This document shows positions 8,561 to 17,483 of a stretch of DNA of 64,000 bases, in pieces (position 1 is the first letter of the stretch; every line of letters begins with the position of its first letter). The position numbers and the translations under genes are program-made. The notes under the pieces were generated by a model. That model had not been told where the DNA came from and did no database searches. It saw nothing but the letters and a program-made list of their open reading frames with translations. The stretch is from Firmicutes bacterium HGW-Firmicutes-15 (GTDB lineage: Bacteria > Bacillota > Syntrophomonadia > Syntrophomonadales > Syntrophomonadaceae): NCBI GenBank assembly GCA_002840245.1, contig PHAA01000004.1, forward strand, positions 1-64,000, in the 5' to 3' direction.

Positions 8561-8581
8561 ACACATTCCTAATGACCCAGC

Positions 8582-8610
8582 TTGACGTACGGCTGGAAAA
8601 ATATTAGGAT
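8582..8610 (+). promoter_or_regulatory. Candidate promoter of the marR gene
   Basis: TTGACG (8582-8587) and TAGGAT (8605-8610) are spaced by 17 nt. The site lies about 50 nt before the GTG start of the MarR gene. Confidence 0.4.
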
Positions 8611-8658
8611 AATATACTAGCATGACAATAAATAATATATTAACAAAGGAGTTTATCT

Positions 8659-9078
8659 GTGGACAATTTCACTACATTCTGGTGTTTTCGCTTAGCCGCC
8701 CTATCACGTAAAATTAGCCGTAACTACAATGCTCGGTGTGCAAAGTTTGGGATTACTGCTACCCAGTCATTCGTAATCTTCGATTTATTGGACAATGAAG
8801 GAAGTAATGTAAAGGACATTGCCTATCGCATACAATTAGATAGTCCGGCGGTTACAGGCGTCATTGATCGGCTTTATAAAGAGAATCTGGTACAGAGGAT
8901 AGAAGATCCTTCTGATCGTCGAAGTTTGCAGATACTCCTTACACCCAAAGGGCGTCAATTGGCCGAGGAATTATTGCCCGTAGGACAGGAATTCAATCGC
9001 TATATTAAAGACATTCTCGATTCGGATAAGGTAGAACTTTTTGAAAAATCATTATCTAGATTAGATCAGAACCTATAA
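8659..9078 (+). CDS. MarR-family transcriptional regulator
   Basis: This is a 139-residue winged helix-turn-helix repressor of the MarR family. The DNA-recognition region VKDIAYRIQLDSPAVTGVID (about residues 54-73) and the wing IEDPSDRRSLQILLTPKG are typical. Translation starts at GTG with AAAGGAG 7 nt upstream. The gene stands alone downstream of the acyl-CoA operon and reads in the same direction behind its own promoter. Regulation of that operon by an acyl-CoA-type ligand is a reasonable guess from position only. Confidence 0.85.
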   Translation: MDNFTTFWCFRLAALSRKISRNYNARCAKFGITATQSFVIFDLLDNEGSNVKDIAYRIQLDSPAVTGVIDRLYKENLVQRIEDPSDRRSLQILLTPKGRQLAEELLPVGQEFNRYIKDILDSDKVELFEKSLSRLDQNL

Positions 9079-9101
9079 TATACCTGAGGGAAAATGAAAA
9101 G

Positions 9102-9155
9102 GGACGGTTTTTCTGTCACACTACTTCGTGGTTGGACAGGAAAACCGTCCTCTTA
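9102..9155. terminator. Long bidirectional hairpin between convergent genes
   Basis: GGACGGTTTTTCTGTC at 9102-9117 pairs with GACAGGAAAACCGTCC at 9135-9150, followed by TCTT. The stem is about 16 bp with one mismatch. It lies between the MarR gene and the convergent baeRF gene and could serve both. Its GGGACGG/CCGTCC ends resemble REP-like hairpins that are common in Clostridia genomes. Confidence 0.6.
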
Positions 9156-9186
9156 ATATGCCTTTGTCTATCGTTATCTCTGTAAA

Positions 9187-10353
9187 TTAATAGCGCAGTA
9201 AAGCTGCCAACGATTCACCGTCAGGGACTCTATCTGCTTCAACAACATAGACAGTTCCGCCGTTTATAATGGTTTGAATGGCAGTAAAGTCAAATAAGTC
9301 TTCATCATCAAGTTCAGCTTCCTGGTGTATGTGGACATCATTTATCAGGGGGTCAAATCGGCCCCATTGTTTAGCACCATCAGCCAGAAATAATATTTCT
9401 ACTTGTCCATTGTAGGCTGCTGGAGCAGCCTTGCTTATATCATGGGTGGTTAGTCCAGTTCCTTTAAAGGGACCATAGTAGGTTATAGCCTCCTGTTCGG
9501 CTTTATGGAAATAATGTTCCACAAGAGGCCAAGCCAGGGTTTGTAAATCCTCGGCACACAGTTCTTCTGGATTACCTGGAACTCCTTCATCAGCTAGATA
9601 AGCATAGGTATTTGCTTCCCTGTAGATGGAAAACAAAAACTCTACTCCTACCAGCACTAGTGGTGCTTTTTCCTCCCGCAGCAAATCATGTAAACCCCGG
9701 TCAATCAATTGGAAATACCTTAAAATATTTGGTTTGGTATCGTCGCTGCCTACTCCGTGGCCATGAAATATACCTGCTTCTGCCTTATTATTAGTTCCAG
9801 CCAGGTTAGTGCTGTGGTATTGAACTTGCCTCTCAGGGTCGTCATAATCATCATATTTAAGAGCTTCGGCCAGACTATGAGGAATACTATCCAGTTCTAC
9901 TTCCACTACACTGGCACGGGTGCACCGCAGCACACGGACAGCGTTCTGGCTTAGAGCCAAAACATAGAATAAGCCATCCCCACTTAGTAAGGGAAGAAGA
10001 GGCTTGAGGTGAAAGCGTTTAGCAATCTGCACAAATTCATCAACCCTTACAGGAAGGTAGTAGTAATAGAAAATGTCCGATGATAGAAATATAGCCAGTC
10101 CATCCCGCTGTTGCTGCCAAAATTGATTATCCAAAACTAGTCCTTGAACTGGTTCCAATAAGTGTTTAGCCTCAGAGGAGCGCATTCCGCTGCTTATCAA
10201 ACGTGCTTGAGCTTCTGATACCAGATTTTTCAGTCTGATTCGTCCTTGCCGGATATCTGCTCCCGCTCGGAAGGTAGGCATATAAATGCTAATACAGATA
10301 TCATCTCGTTTTTCCATTAAAGTCGTTAAATCTTCTCTGGTTAATAAACTCAT
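9187..10353 (-). CDS. Bacterial archaeo-eukaryotic release factor-like (baeRF) protein
   Basis: This is a 388-residue cytosolic protein resembling the baeRF families, bacterial relatives of the eRF1 middle and C-terminal domains. Conserved-looking parts are the N-terminal ISIYMPTFRAGADIRQGRIR, the central RFHLKPLLPLLSGDGLFYVL (about residues 123-142) and a C-terminal half rich in acidic residues ending in TVYVVEADRVPDG. AGGAGGTTATAAA precedes the ATG. No GGQ peptide-release motif is present, so it is not a normal release factor. A role in ribosome rescue or stress has been proposed for these families but the function is unproven. It stands alone, convergent to marR. Confidence 0.6.
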   Translation of the reverse strand: MSLLTREDLTTLMEKRDDICISIYMPTFRAGADIRQGRIRLKNLVSEAQARLISSGMRSSEAKHLLEPVQGLVLDNQFWQQQRDGLAIFLSSDIFYYYYLPVRVDEFVQIAKRFHLKPLLPLLSGDGLFYVLALSQNAVRVLRCTRASVVEVELDSIPHSLAEALKYDDYDDPERQVQYHSTNLAGTNNKAEAGIFHGHGVGSDDTKPNILRYFQLIDRGLHDLLREEKAPLVLVGVEFLFSIYREANTYAYLADEGVPGNPEELCAEDLQTLAWPLVEHYFHKAEQEAITYYGPFKGTGLTTHDISKAAPAAYNGQVEILFLADGAKQWGRFDPLINDVHIHQEAELDDEDLFDFTAIQTIINGGTVYVVEADRVPDGESLAALLRY

Positions 10354-10676
10354 TTTATAACCTCCTCGTCTTGCAATTATCTTTCCCCGCTAAAGTACTT
10401 TTTTACCCTTTTTATTAAAAAATCGAAGTTGGGAGAATAGGTTAGTAAATCAATTTAGCTGCAAAAAACTAATTACAGCTTTCTGTGAAAGAGTAGTTTA
10501 AGTCATTGCGTAGTATAATTTGTTAAGGGATGGATACCTTAGGTGCAGATTTTATTGACTTCACAAAGCCTACTAATGTTATAATTAACCAAGTGATAGG
10601 TTGATTTATGATGAATCGACTGGAAAATAGTAAAATATTGCGCTAAATTTAGTAATTTTATTGGGGAGGCTGAGGC
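10354..10676. other. Divergent intergenic region
   Basis: This AT-rich stretch separates the divergent baeRF and SLH genes. It holds a candidate promoter for the SLH gene at 10555-10585. No further conserved structure was recognised. Confidence 0.5.
10555..10585 (+). promoter_or_regulatory. Candidate promoter of the SLH protein gene
   Basis: TTGACT (10555-10560) and a perfect TATAAT (10580-10585) are separated by 19 nt, slightly longer than ideal. The gene begins 90 nt downstream. Confidence 0.45.
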
Positions 10677-12698
10677 ATGAAAAAAAAGATATGGAGCTGC
10701 TGGTTAATTCTAGCTCTTGTTTTCCTTCTTGTGGGCACTGGATCCTGTGTAGCAGCAAACCAGGTGTTTCAGGATGCGAATGCTCACTGGGCTAAAGACT
10801 ATATCAATCAACTTTCTAGCTTGGGCTATATTGCAGGGAATCCAGATGGTACTTTTAAACCGGATAAAAGTATGACCAGAGCCGAATTTACCAGTCTTTT
10901 AATTAGTTGCATGGGAATTACTCCCAGCGACAAAACCAGCCGTAATTTTAGCGATACCGCTGGACATTGGGCATTAGCACCAATCAATGAAGCTGCCAAG
11001 CTCGGTATTTTAGAGCCCAGTGAATATTCGAAGGGTCTGGTGCCTAACGGTGCTATTAAACGCAGCGAAGCCTGCGCAATGCTGGTTCGTGCCCTGGGCA
11101 AGAGTCCCACGAATGCAATGACCACCTTTAAAGACAACGATAAAGTGCAGCTTAGCGATTACCGTGGCTATATTAAAACAGCCTCTGATTTAGGCCTTAT
11201 GTCAGGCTATCCCAATGGTAATTTTGAACCTTTTAACGAACTGCCAAGAGGTCAAGCTTGTACGGTTTTATATAAATACTTGGCCCAGCAGGGTAAAGTC
11301 CCGGCCAGCCCGATTCCTGTCACAGAGACTTCCCCTACCACACCTGTTAGTACCGGTAGTATAAGATATGTGACTATAGGAAATGACTTGTACGATAGTA
11401 AAACTGTCCCTGTATCTTTTATCATTAATTACATAGAAGTGCCGGTCAAGTCTATGTCAGTCAGCAGTTCTAATATTAATGTCAATAACACTTATACCCT
11501 TAAAATGGACAGTGATAGCGACAACCCGGATATCGTCATCAATAATATACGTTACGGAATTGACAAGCTTACGGTTAGTGGAGATAAGCTGGTAGTCTCA
11601 CCGGGCTACCGTAAAATTTATAAATTTAAAGCAGGAGAATATGGCTATAATAGCGACTATGTCAGCTTATACGTTAAATCAGCCAATCAGGGTTATTACT
11701 TGTCTGATATGGGAATTATTGATGAATATAGAGTGAAGGTTGGCAGCCAGACTTATAATCTAAGCACTGATAAGATTACCATTGCCACCAATGCCTCTGG
11801 AGGCTCTACAGGTAAACGCAGTTTTTATGATATTAAGCAAATAGACCTGGCCCCGAAAGATACGATAATGCAGTTGGTAGCTACCGACTCGGTGGTCATG
11901 GATCAACTGGGGATCGCAGATGTTGCTGCCATTTTTGTGGATAATACCACTATTGCTTTGAACAGTATTAAGAAAATTGACTTTATTATGGGTGGAAAGA
12001 AGCATGCTCTCTCTGAAGTTACCATTGATGCTACCGGGAATTTTAGTGGAGGGGGAAGGGACAAGGTATATCCCTATAACCAGGTGATGATGATTATTGA
12101 CGATATGCAGTATAAAATTAATTTATTAAATATAAACAAATCGAAATTCATTTTTTACTGCGATAAAGGCATCAGCCAGGAATGGGTTATAGTAGATGGT
12201 GAATACTATGATGTGTCTGATGTTAAGATCATTAAAGGAACTTCTATTTACGGTTTAGATCAGGCCATTGTAGTGCAACGTAACCTGATACGCATAGGGG
12301 GGCAGCAGTACAAGCTAGATTCTGATTTTAAATGTCGGGTAGATAATAAAATATATGCTATTAATTCAATCGAATATAGTTCTGCTCTGCTGGCTACTAT
12401 CATAGATATCGGGTCTCTGGCAGATACTACCCTAGCCAACCAACCGCTTGAAATCGTATTTTTCAAAGGTAATTCTAGATACCAGGAAGGGACCAGCAAC
12501 GTCTCTATCTATACTGGCAGTAAGTGGTTAACTTTTGATCAAATATTTATATCTGATCCTGCCCATTTCACTTATCAGGACACAAGTTATAACCTGATTG
12601 AAGCCAAGATTAAGATAAATGATAAGGAGTTTAAAGCAACAGATACCGCTTGGCATGGAGCTACTCAGGTTCTGGATATATACATTGAAGAACTATAA
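10677..12698 (+). CDS. Secreted S-layer homology (SLH) domain protein
   Basis: This 673-residue exported protein has an N-terminal signal peptide (KKK, then a hydrophobic stretch to about residue 27). Three SLH domains follow (about 30-75, 90-135 and 150-200), with motifs AHWAKDYI, GHWALAPINEA and the repeated NPDGTF/YPNGNF and TRAEF/KRSEA/PRGQA elements. They anchor proteins to secondary cell-wall polymers of a Gram-positive wall. A Thr/Pro-rich linker at about 205-225 leads to a 450-residue C-terminal part rich in beta-forming, Asn, Asp and Tyr residues that I do not recognise. GGGGAGG precedes the ATG, and a strong terminator follows at 12751. It is a single-gene unit, probably a surface-layer or adhesion protein. 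Confidence 0.85.
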   Translation: MKKKIWSCWLILALVFLLVGTGSCVAANQVFQDANAHWAKDYINQLSSLGYIAGNPDGTFKPDKSMTRAEFTSLLISCMGITPSDKTSRNFSDTAGHWALAPINEAAKLGILEPSEYSKGLVPNGAIKRSEACAMLVRALGKSPTNAMTTFKDNDKVQLSDYRGYIKTASDLGLMSGYPNGNFEPFNELPRGQACTVLYKYLAQQGKVPASPIPVTETSPTTPVSTGSIRYVTIGNDLYDSKTVPVSFIINYIEVPVKSMSVSSSNINVNNTYTLKMDSDSDNPDIVINNIRYGIDKLTVSGDKLVVSPGYRKIYKFKAGEYGYNSDYVSLYVKSANQGYYLSDMGIIDEYRVKVGSQTYNLSTDKITIATNASGGSTGKRSFYDIKQIDLAPKDTIMQLVATDSVVMDQLGIADVAAIFVDNTTIALNSIKKIDFIMGGKKHALSEVTIDATGNFSGGGRDKVYPYNQVMMIIDDMQYKINLLNINKSKFIFYCDKGISQEWVIVDGEYYDVSDVKIIKGTSIYGLDQAIVVQRNLIRIGGQQYKLDSDFKCRVDNKIYAINSIEYSSALLATIIDIGSLADTTLANQPLEIVFFKGNSRYQEGTSNVSIYTGSKWLTFDQIFISDPAHFTYQDTSYNLIEAKIKINDKEFKATDTAWHGATQVLDIYIEEL

Positions 12699-12750
12699 AT
12701 AAGACTGGTTTCCTATCTGATCATTATCGCTTAATAACTTAGGACAGACG

Positions 12751-12792
12751 AAACCCCTTAGCAAGGCCAAGATGCCAGGCTAAGGGGTTTTA
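12751..12792. terminator. Bidirectional rho-independent terminator
   Basis: AAACCCCTTAGC at 12751-12762 pairs with GCTAAGGGGTTT at 12779-12790. A T-run follows on the plus strand and the A-rich left flank gives U residues on the minus strand. It lies between the convergent SLH and RluA genes. Confidence 0.85.
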
Positions 12793-12809
12793 AATTCATT
12801 ATTATTAAG

Positions 12810-13724
12810 CTAGCGAAACAAGCGTGAAAACTTTTTGGGCACTTCTGTTTCAAAACGCATCAACTCACCAGTCACAGGATGCTTAAATGAAAGAATGTGA
12901 GCATGAAGGCATAATCTGCCAACTGGGTTGGTGGTTGATCCATATTTTTTATCACCGACTATACTATGGCCAATATCTTTCATGTGAACGCGTATCTGAT
13001 TTTTTCTTCCGGTTTCCAACCGGATTTCCAGCAGAGAATACTTGGATACCGATTGTATCACATGGTAATGAGTTATGGCTTCCAGGCCCTCGCCGCTTAC
13101 CGAACTTGAATACATCAGCTTGGTTTTAGTTTCCTTTAACCAGGATTTGATGGTACCTTCCTTTTTTTCCACCTGACCTTCAACTACCGCAATATAGGCA
13201 CGATCTACCACGATCTCTTTCCATGAATCCTGCAATAAATGTTTTACCTCTTCATTTTTTGAAAAGAGCATCACTCCTGAGGTATCCCTATCCAGGCGAT
13301 GCACAATAAATATTCGGTTTTCGGCATTGGTGTGACGGACATATTCTGTTAATTGGTGATAGGCCGTATACTGCTTTTCTATATCTGAAGCAATAGATAG
13401 CAGTCCAGCAGGCTTATCGATGACTATGATTTCAGAGTCTTCATATATTATCTTTAAGCCTTTTATTTGCTCCTCATCCCTTACTAGGGACCAGTTAACA
13501 ACAACCTCTTGTCCCACCTGCAGTAAATGATTATACTGCGTAACCACTTTCTCATTTACCAGAACCTGCCTGTGAGTTAATAATGATTTTATGTTGTTGC
13601 GCGCCTTATTGGGTAAATTTTCTATTAGAAATTTCATTAATTCCACAGGTTCCGATACCAGCATATGAGTCTGTCGTTCCTTCCCTGCTTGCATACCCCG
13701 TAACCGATAGCTATATGTGTCCAT
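12810..13724 (-). CDS. RluA-family 23S rRNA/tRNA pseudouridine synthase
   Basis: This 304-residue enzyme converts uridine to pseudouridine in RNA. An S4-like RNA-binding domain occupies about 30-90. The catalytic motif IVHRLDRDTSGVMLFSKN (about residues 140-157) contains the essential Asp. A second conserved motif, LETGRKNQIRVHMKDIGHSI, is near residue 240, and the end HAHILSFKHPVTGELMRFE is typical of RluA/RluD enzymes. AAGGAGGCTTTT precedes the ATG. Which uridine is modified cannot be decided; RluD-like and YtzG/YjbO-like members look alike at this level. Confidence 0.88.
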   Translation of the reverse strand: MDTYSYRLRGMQAGKERQTHMLVSEPVELMKFLIENLPNKARNNIKSLLTHRQVLVNEKVVTQYNHLLQVGQEVVVNWSLVRDEEQIKGLKIIYEDSEIIVIDKPAGLLSIASDIEKQYTAYHQLTEYVRHTNAENRIFIVHRLDRDTSGVMLFSKNEEVKHLLQDSWKEIVVDRAYIAVVEGQVEKKEGTIKSWLKETKTKLMYSSSVSGEGLEAITHYHVIQSVSKYSLLEIRLETGRKNQIRVHMKDIGHSIVGDKKYGSTTNPVGRLCLHAHILSFKHPVTGELMRFETEVPKKFSRLFR

Positions 13725-13803
13725 AAAAGCCTCCTTGATTTAATTTATATAAGAAAGTTGTTGAAAATAAAAATTCGAGTTTGTTCCTAGTATAGTATTT
13801 TTC

Positions 13804-16800
13804 TTAATTGGATATTTCTATTACCATTGGTGGGCCATAATGAGTAATTATATAGTGCTTCCCTTCCCGTAAGACTTCGATATCGGTTCCTTTTATTTGC
13901 AGTTCATCGAGTGAAAATAGCTTTACTTGCTGCATACCAGCAGATAAAAATTCAATCCGGGTTACATTAGAGGTATAATCGAGGGTAATCGGTACATTGA
14001 CGCGTTCCAAATAAAAATCACTTTTTATTTCACCGTCAAACATGATTTTCACCTCATTTGTTGCCGCAAAATAGAGACTGTCACCTTTCTCAAAATGAAT
14101 GGGGGAGGTGGTTACCACCTTAGTATTTTTAAGCTTCTCACCTTTTTCAAATTTTAGCCCCAATGTTCCCTTATACTCTCCTGCTAGAGCTGGCACATCA
14201 TTCACATTCCCTTTTATTATCAGTTGCTTATCCTCTAATAATACGTCTGCTTTGCTGAAGAAAGTATTAATAAACGACTTTGCCATCTGTTCTTCCGTCA
14301 TAAAGTTGTAGTTTTCGTTATCTCTGGTTTTATTAAGAAATTCCGCTTCCTTCTTCAATTCATTAAAGGCAGCAGGCTTGGAAAAACGGTAATCGATATG
14401 TTCATAATAGGTTATTGGCATATCCAGAGAGGATAGACTCTTATATACATTGGGGTAAAAAAACAAGTTGGGAGAAGGTGAGAACATAAGAGGATAAGAC
14501 GTATTCTCTCTATTACTTAAAAGGAATGGCGTAGTCCACAAAAATTCTTTGCTATCCCTCGGAGTCCCGGGATTATTAGGTGGGGTAAAAAAGAAATTCC
14601 ACCAGATACCTGATGCCAGTTCATTTTTGAATGTCTGTTGGGGATCAAAAGCATTAATTCTCCCTGTATGTTGGTTGGTACCGAGACTAATCCACGGCAG
14701 GTTATAGGCTTGAAAAGCCTTTTTGTGAAGCTCAAGTTCAGTTTCTTCCTGCTGTGAGTTTTTATATACATGAGTAGAAAAATGAGGATTAACTGGGATA
14801 CTATATTTTTGGGCATAATTCAGGATTTCCGTTAATTCACTTTTATATTTAAAAAAGCTGCCATCAATATCATAGGGAATTCCAAATTCAAGCTGGCCCA
14901 CAATCAAATCGTTTAGTCCATCAGCATTCCAGTCTGTAATTAGTGGAACTGAATTATGGCCTCCAATAAGGCTGTGGGTCCCATTGGGATTATAGGTCTC
15001 GCCTTCTATTGTTCCGGTGAAATTAAAGGCTTTGCCATCATTAATAAATATTTTAATAACGCCCGAATTGACCCCTATCAAAATATCGTTCTTTCCGTCT
15101 TTATTCCAATCAATAATTGCTGGAGCTGAATATCTATCTGAATTTTGGCCAAGGTTGATAGCTAGCGACTGGTATGTAAAACCTTTTGCGGAACCTTTAT
15201 AAAGACTTACCGAGCCATAAGTATCCCCTATGATTAGATCATCAGTACCGTCACCGTCTATATCACCCATAAATGGAGCGGAACAGCTATTAACCTTGAT
15301 TGGATGGCCACTGCTATCTTTTAATTTAAAAGGTTGATCAAAGGAAGGTTTATTAGGCTTACCTTTATTTATGAACACCGATATAAAGCCATCACCGTCA
15401 CCCACGATTAAATCGAAAAGCCCGTCCTTATTAAAATCATAATTAAATGGAGCAGCATACCGCGATACTATCGCCGACTTACTATCATTCAATGTTAATT
15501 CGATCTTATCAGTAAAACAAGGGTTTTGTGGGGTTCCGGTATTCTTTAGCAGATATAGTTTCCCGTCAGGAGCGCCGACGATTAAGTCTTTTCCCATATC
15601 GCCATCGTAGTCTGCAACTGTCGGGTAGGCCCTGTAAGGAAGGGTTATGGGATCTGCCAGACTCTTGTACACAGGGTAGTCACCGAACGTGATATGATCA
15701 GAACTGCCATCAATCCTTTTACCTGAAGAATAGTAAGATTCCGCTCCTTCTCCTTCAAAAATAGGCTTGTTGGCGGAGCCTTTATTAATATGTAAGGTTA
15801 GGTCAGTTTGCCATTGACCCCATTCGTAACTGGACCTGATCAATGTAAAACTCGGAATTTCATTGTAGTTTTTGAGCAAATCTATCCACTTAATCATTTC
15901 CTTATCTTTTATTGAACCTAAGGCTTCATAATGATTTTGCCAGGCCATAGCAGGTCTGCCATAAGGACCAAATATCTTTTTGAGCACAAAGCCATATTTT
16001 TCTTTCATAGAAAATGCCAGAAACTCGTTTCTTATATAGTAATTAGCTGTTGCCAGCGAAAAATCGAAAAAGCCTTGGTTACCTTGTTTCGCCCTTAAAT
16101 CGAAACCAGTAATTCGCTCATTATTGGGAAGTAAACTACTACAAATACACACCCACCCGTTTTTATATTTGTTCACGGCTATTAGGGAATTATTGTTTAT
16201 ATTAACAAGAGAGCTAGCTTCTTTGGTTTTAAACTGGTTAAATTGAAGCGATTTTAAATCTTCCCTTTTATAATCGGTGAAATTGTCGAGCGTACCTTTT
16301 ATTACCAATTGGAGTTGTTTTAGATTGTAACTTGCCTGTGGATATGAAAAGTTTCTTTTTCTATCGTTATTCTGTGAAAAGGACTCTACCCCTGTAAACT
16401 CACTGGGGAATACCCCAGCCCATTCGTTTTCGAGGAACAAGCATCCTCCGTTTGATACATAAGTAATCAGCATATCCCTAATCTGATTGAGGTTTGGTGA
16501 GGTGAGCAAGCTTGTATCAGGATAGACGGTGTCGAAGCCAGCGAGACTGACGGTTAAAATCTGATTATCATTCAAGGCCATCACCTGGGTATTCAACAAA
16601 TAACTCTGTTTAAAATTTTGATATATATCCAGATATTGATCTGTTCCAGATTTATAGATCACAAGTACTTTGGAATTATATGGGTTGGTATTGGTTTTGA
16701 CGCCACTTGAAGTTTCGGCACTGCTCGCACTCTGATTAGCAAATGAGGAAAATACCCAAATCATTATTATGATTCCTAGAAAATATTTTCTGCTACAAAT

Positions 16801-16818
16801 AGACATAAATTGCTTCAT
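13804..16818 (-). CDS. Large secreted protein with FG-GAP repeats inside a deacetylase-like region
   Basis: This is an exported protein of 1004 residues. The ATG at 16818 (MKQFM) is preferred over one 33 nt upstream because AAAGGTGAGA precedes it. A signal peptide covers about 1-35. Residues 45-250 resemble a glutamine-amidotransferase/ThuA-like fold (SKVLVIYKSG, YVSNGGCLFLENEW). Around 290-340 and again 640-830 the sequence resembles halves of a polysaccharide-deacetylase-like barrel (IPSFTLI, then SIPVNPHFSTHVY). Between them are about five FG-GAP/VCBS repeats with Ca-binding loops such as DYDGDMGKDLIVG, DFNKDGLFDLIVG, DIDGDGTDDLIIG and DWNKDGKNDILIG. The C-terminus is beta-rich. It may act on or bind an extracellular polysaccharide; the assignment of the outer domains is tentative. 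Confidence 0.7.
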   Translation of the reverse strand: MKQFMSICSRKYFLGIIIMIWVFSSFANQSASSAETSSGVKTNTNPYNSKVLVIYKSGTDQYLDIYQNFKQSYLLNTQVMALNDNQILTVSLAGFDTVYPDTSLLTSPNLNQIRDMLITYVSNGGCLFLENEWAGVFPSEFTGVESFSQNNDRKRNFSYPQASYNLKQLQLVIKGTLDNFTDYKREDLKSLQFNQFKTKEASSLVNINNNSLIAVNKYKNGWVCICSSLLPNNERITGFDLRAKQGNQGFFDFSLATANYYIRNEFLAFSMKEKYGFVLKKIFGPYGRPAMAWQNHYEALGSIKDKEMIKWIDLLKNYNEIPSFTLIRSSYEWGQWQTDLTLHINKGSANKPIFEGEGAESYYSSGKRIDGSSDHITFGDYPVYKSLADPITLPYRAYPTVADYDGDMGKDLIVGAPDGKLYLLKNTGTPQNPCFTDKIELTLNDSKSAIVSRYAAPFNYDFNKDGLFDLIVGDGDGFISVFINKGKPNKPSFDQPFKLKDSSGHPIKVNSCSAPFMGDIDGDGTDDLIIGDTYGSVSLYKGSAKGFTYQSLAINLGQNSDRYSAPAIIDWNKDGKNDILIGVNSGVIKIFINDGKAFNFTGTIEGETYNPNGTHSLIGGHNSVPLITDWNADGLNDLIVGQLEFGIPYDIDGSFFKYKSELTEILNYAQKYSIPVNPHFSTHVYKNSQQEETELELHKKAFQAYNLPWISLGTNQHTGRINAFDPQQTFKNELASGIWWNFFFTPPNNPGTPRDSKEFLWTTPFLLSNRENTSYPLMFSPSPNLFFYPNVYKSLSSLDMPITYYEHIDYRFSKPAAFNELKKEAEFLNKTRDNENYNFMTEEQMAKSFINTFFSKADVLLEDKQLIIKGNVNDVPALAGEYKGTLGLKFEKGEKLKNTKVVTTSPIHFEKGDSLYFAATNEVKIMFDGEIKSDFYLERVNVPITLDYTSNVTRIEFLSAGMQQVKLFSLDELQIKGTDIEVLREGKHYIITHYGPPMVIEISN

Positions 16819-16841
16819 GATCTCACCTTTCTGGGACTCAG

Positions 16842-16999
16842 GGACTATCAAGAAATAAACCAGTCATTTACTCCGGTCTTTTTCACGCTATACTTCGTTC
16901 TCAAAGCTGGGAATACGTCCAGTATGACTGCGCTTTGACGTCTTGTCTAGCGCAAAAAATACTCGAAGTATTCTGCCTTGTTTATCTCTTGATAGCCCC
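16842..16999. repeat. Long inverted-repeat element (family A, long copy)
   Basis: The ends GACTATCAAGAAATAAAC (left) and GTTTATCTCTTGATAGCCCC (right) are inverted copies that bracket 158 bp. The interior holds further partly complementary arms, such as AATACTTCGAGTATTT-like segments read from both sides. The left end is nearly the same as the left end of the 44-bp element at 22734. It has no coding capacity. It lies upstream of the secreted FG-GAP protein, just before its start. Confidence 0.6.
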
Positions 17000-17071
17000 T
17001 TATACTACAATGAAGATAATTATACCATACCAAAACGGATATTTTTACCTTGTATATTAAGTATTTCGACA

Positions 17072-17105
17072 CAAAAAAAGCTTATGTGAGGTTAGTCACA
17101 TAAGC
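17072..17105 (-). terminator. Rho-independent terminator of the dedA/PilZ/ferritin-like genes
   Basis: On the minus strand GCTTATGTGA pairs with TCACATAAGC over a 6-nt loop and is followed by TTTTTTTG. The stem is a perfect 10 bp. It stands 33 nt after the stop of the ferritin-like gene. Confidence 0.88.
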
Positions 17106-17137
17106 CATATTTAGTGTTCAGACCCTGGTTGCGGGAT

Positions 17138-17470
17138 TTACTGCATGGGCTGAGAAAAATTCTGATTCTGCTGTTGCTGTACGGCTTGTTTTCCCTGCTC
17201 AATCATCTGCTGTTCGTTGGGGTTCAGCATGAAAATAAGTTGTTGTAATTCACCCACATGCTGTCTTTCCTCGTCCGCAATATGCGCCAAGACCTTCTTT
17301 ACCCTGGTATCAGATGTTGCCATGGCATGAGCTTCATAACCAATAATCGCTTCCAGTTCACCGGCCATATCAACCCTTAAAGCTTGAAGTAATTCCTCGT
17401 TTGATAACTGGCGGGGCACATTAGCAACAAATGGATCGCCTAATAATGCTATTTTAATCACTCCTGTCAT
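17138..17470 (-). CDS. Small ferritin-like (encapsulated-ferritin type) protein
   Basis: This is a 110-residue, mostly helical protein with a two-helix ferritin-like pattern: GELEAIIGYEAHA at about 37-49 and IADEERQHVGEL at 64-75 (Glu68/His71 of an ExxH metal motif). The layout resembles the encapsulin-cargo ferritin family (EncFtn), which oxidises and stores iron, but no encapsulin shell gene is nearby and the usual C-terminal targeting peptide is not evident. The C-terminus is Gln-rich. The ATG at 17470 has only a weak upstream ribosome binding site, while ACAGGAGTG sits at codons 2-4, so the start is uncertain. It is transcribed with the PilZ gene 13 nt upstream. Confidence 0.6.
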   Translation of the reverse strand: MTGVIKIALLGDPFVANVPRQLSNEELLQALRVDMAGELEAIIGYEAHAMATSDTRVKKVLAHIADEERQHVGELQQLIFMLNPNEQQMIEQGKQAVQQQQNQNFSQPMQ

Positions 17471-17483
17471 TACGTTTACACTA

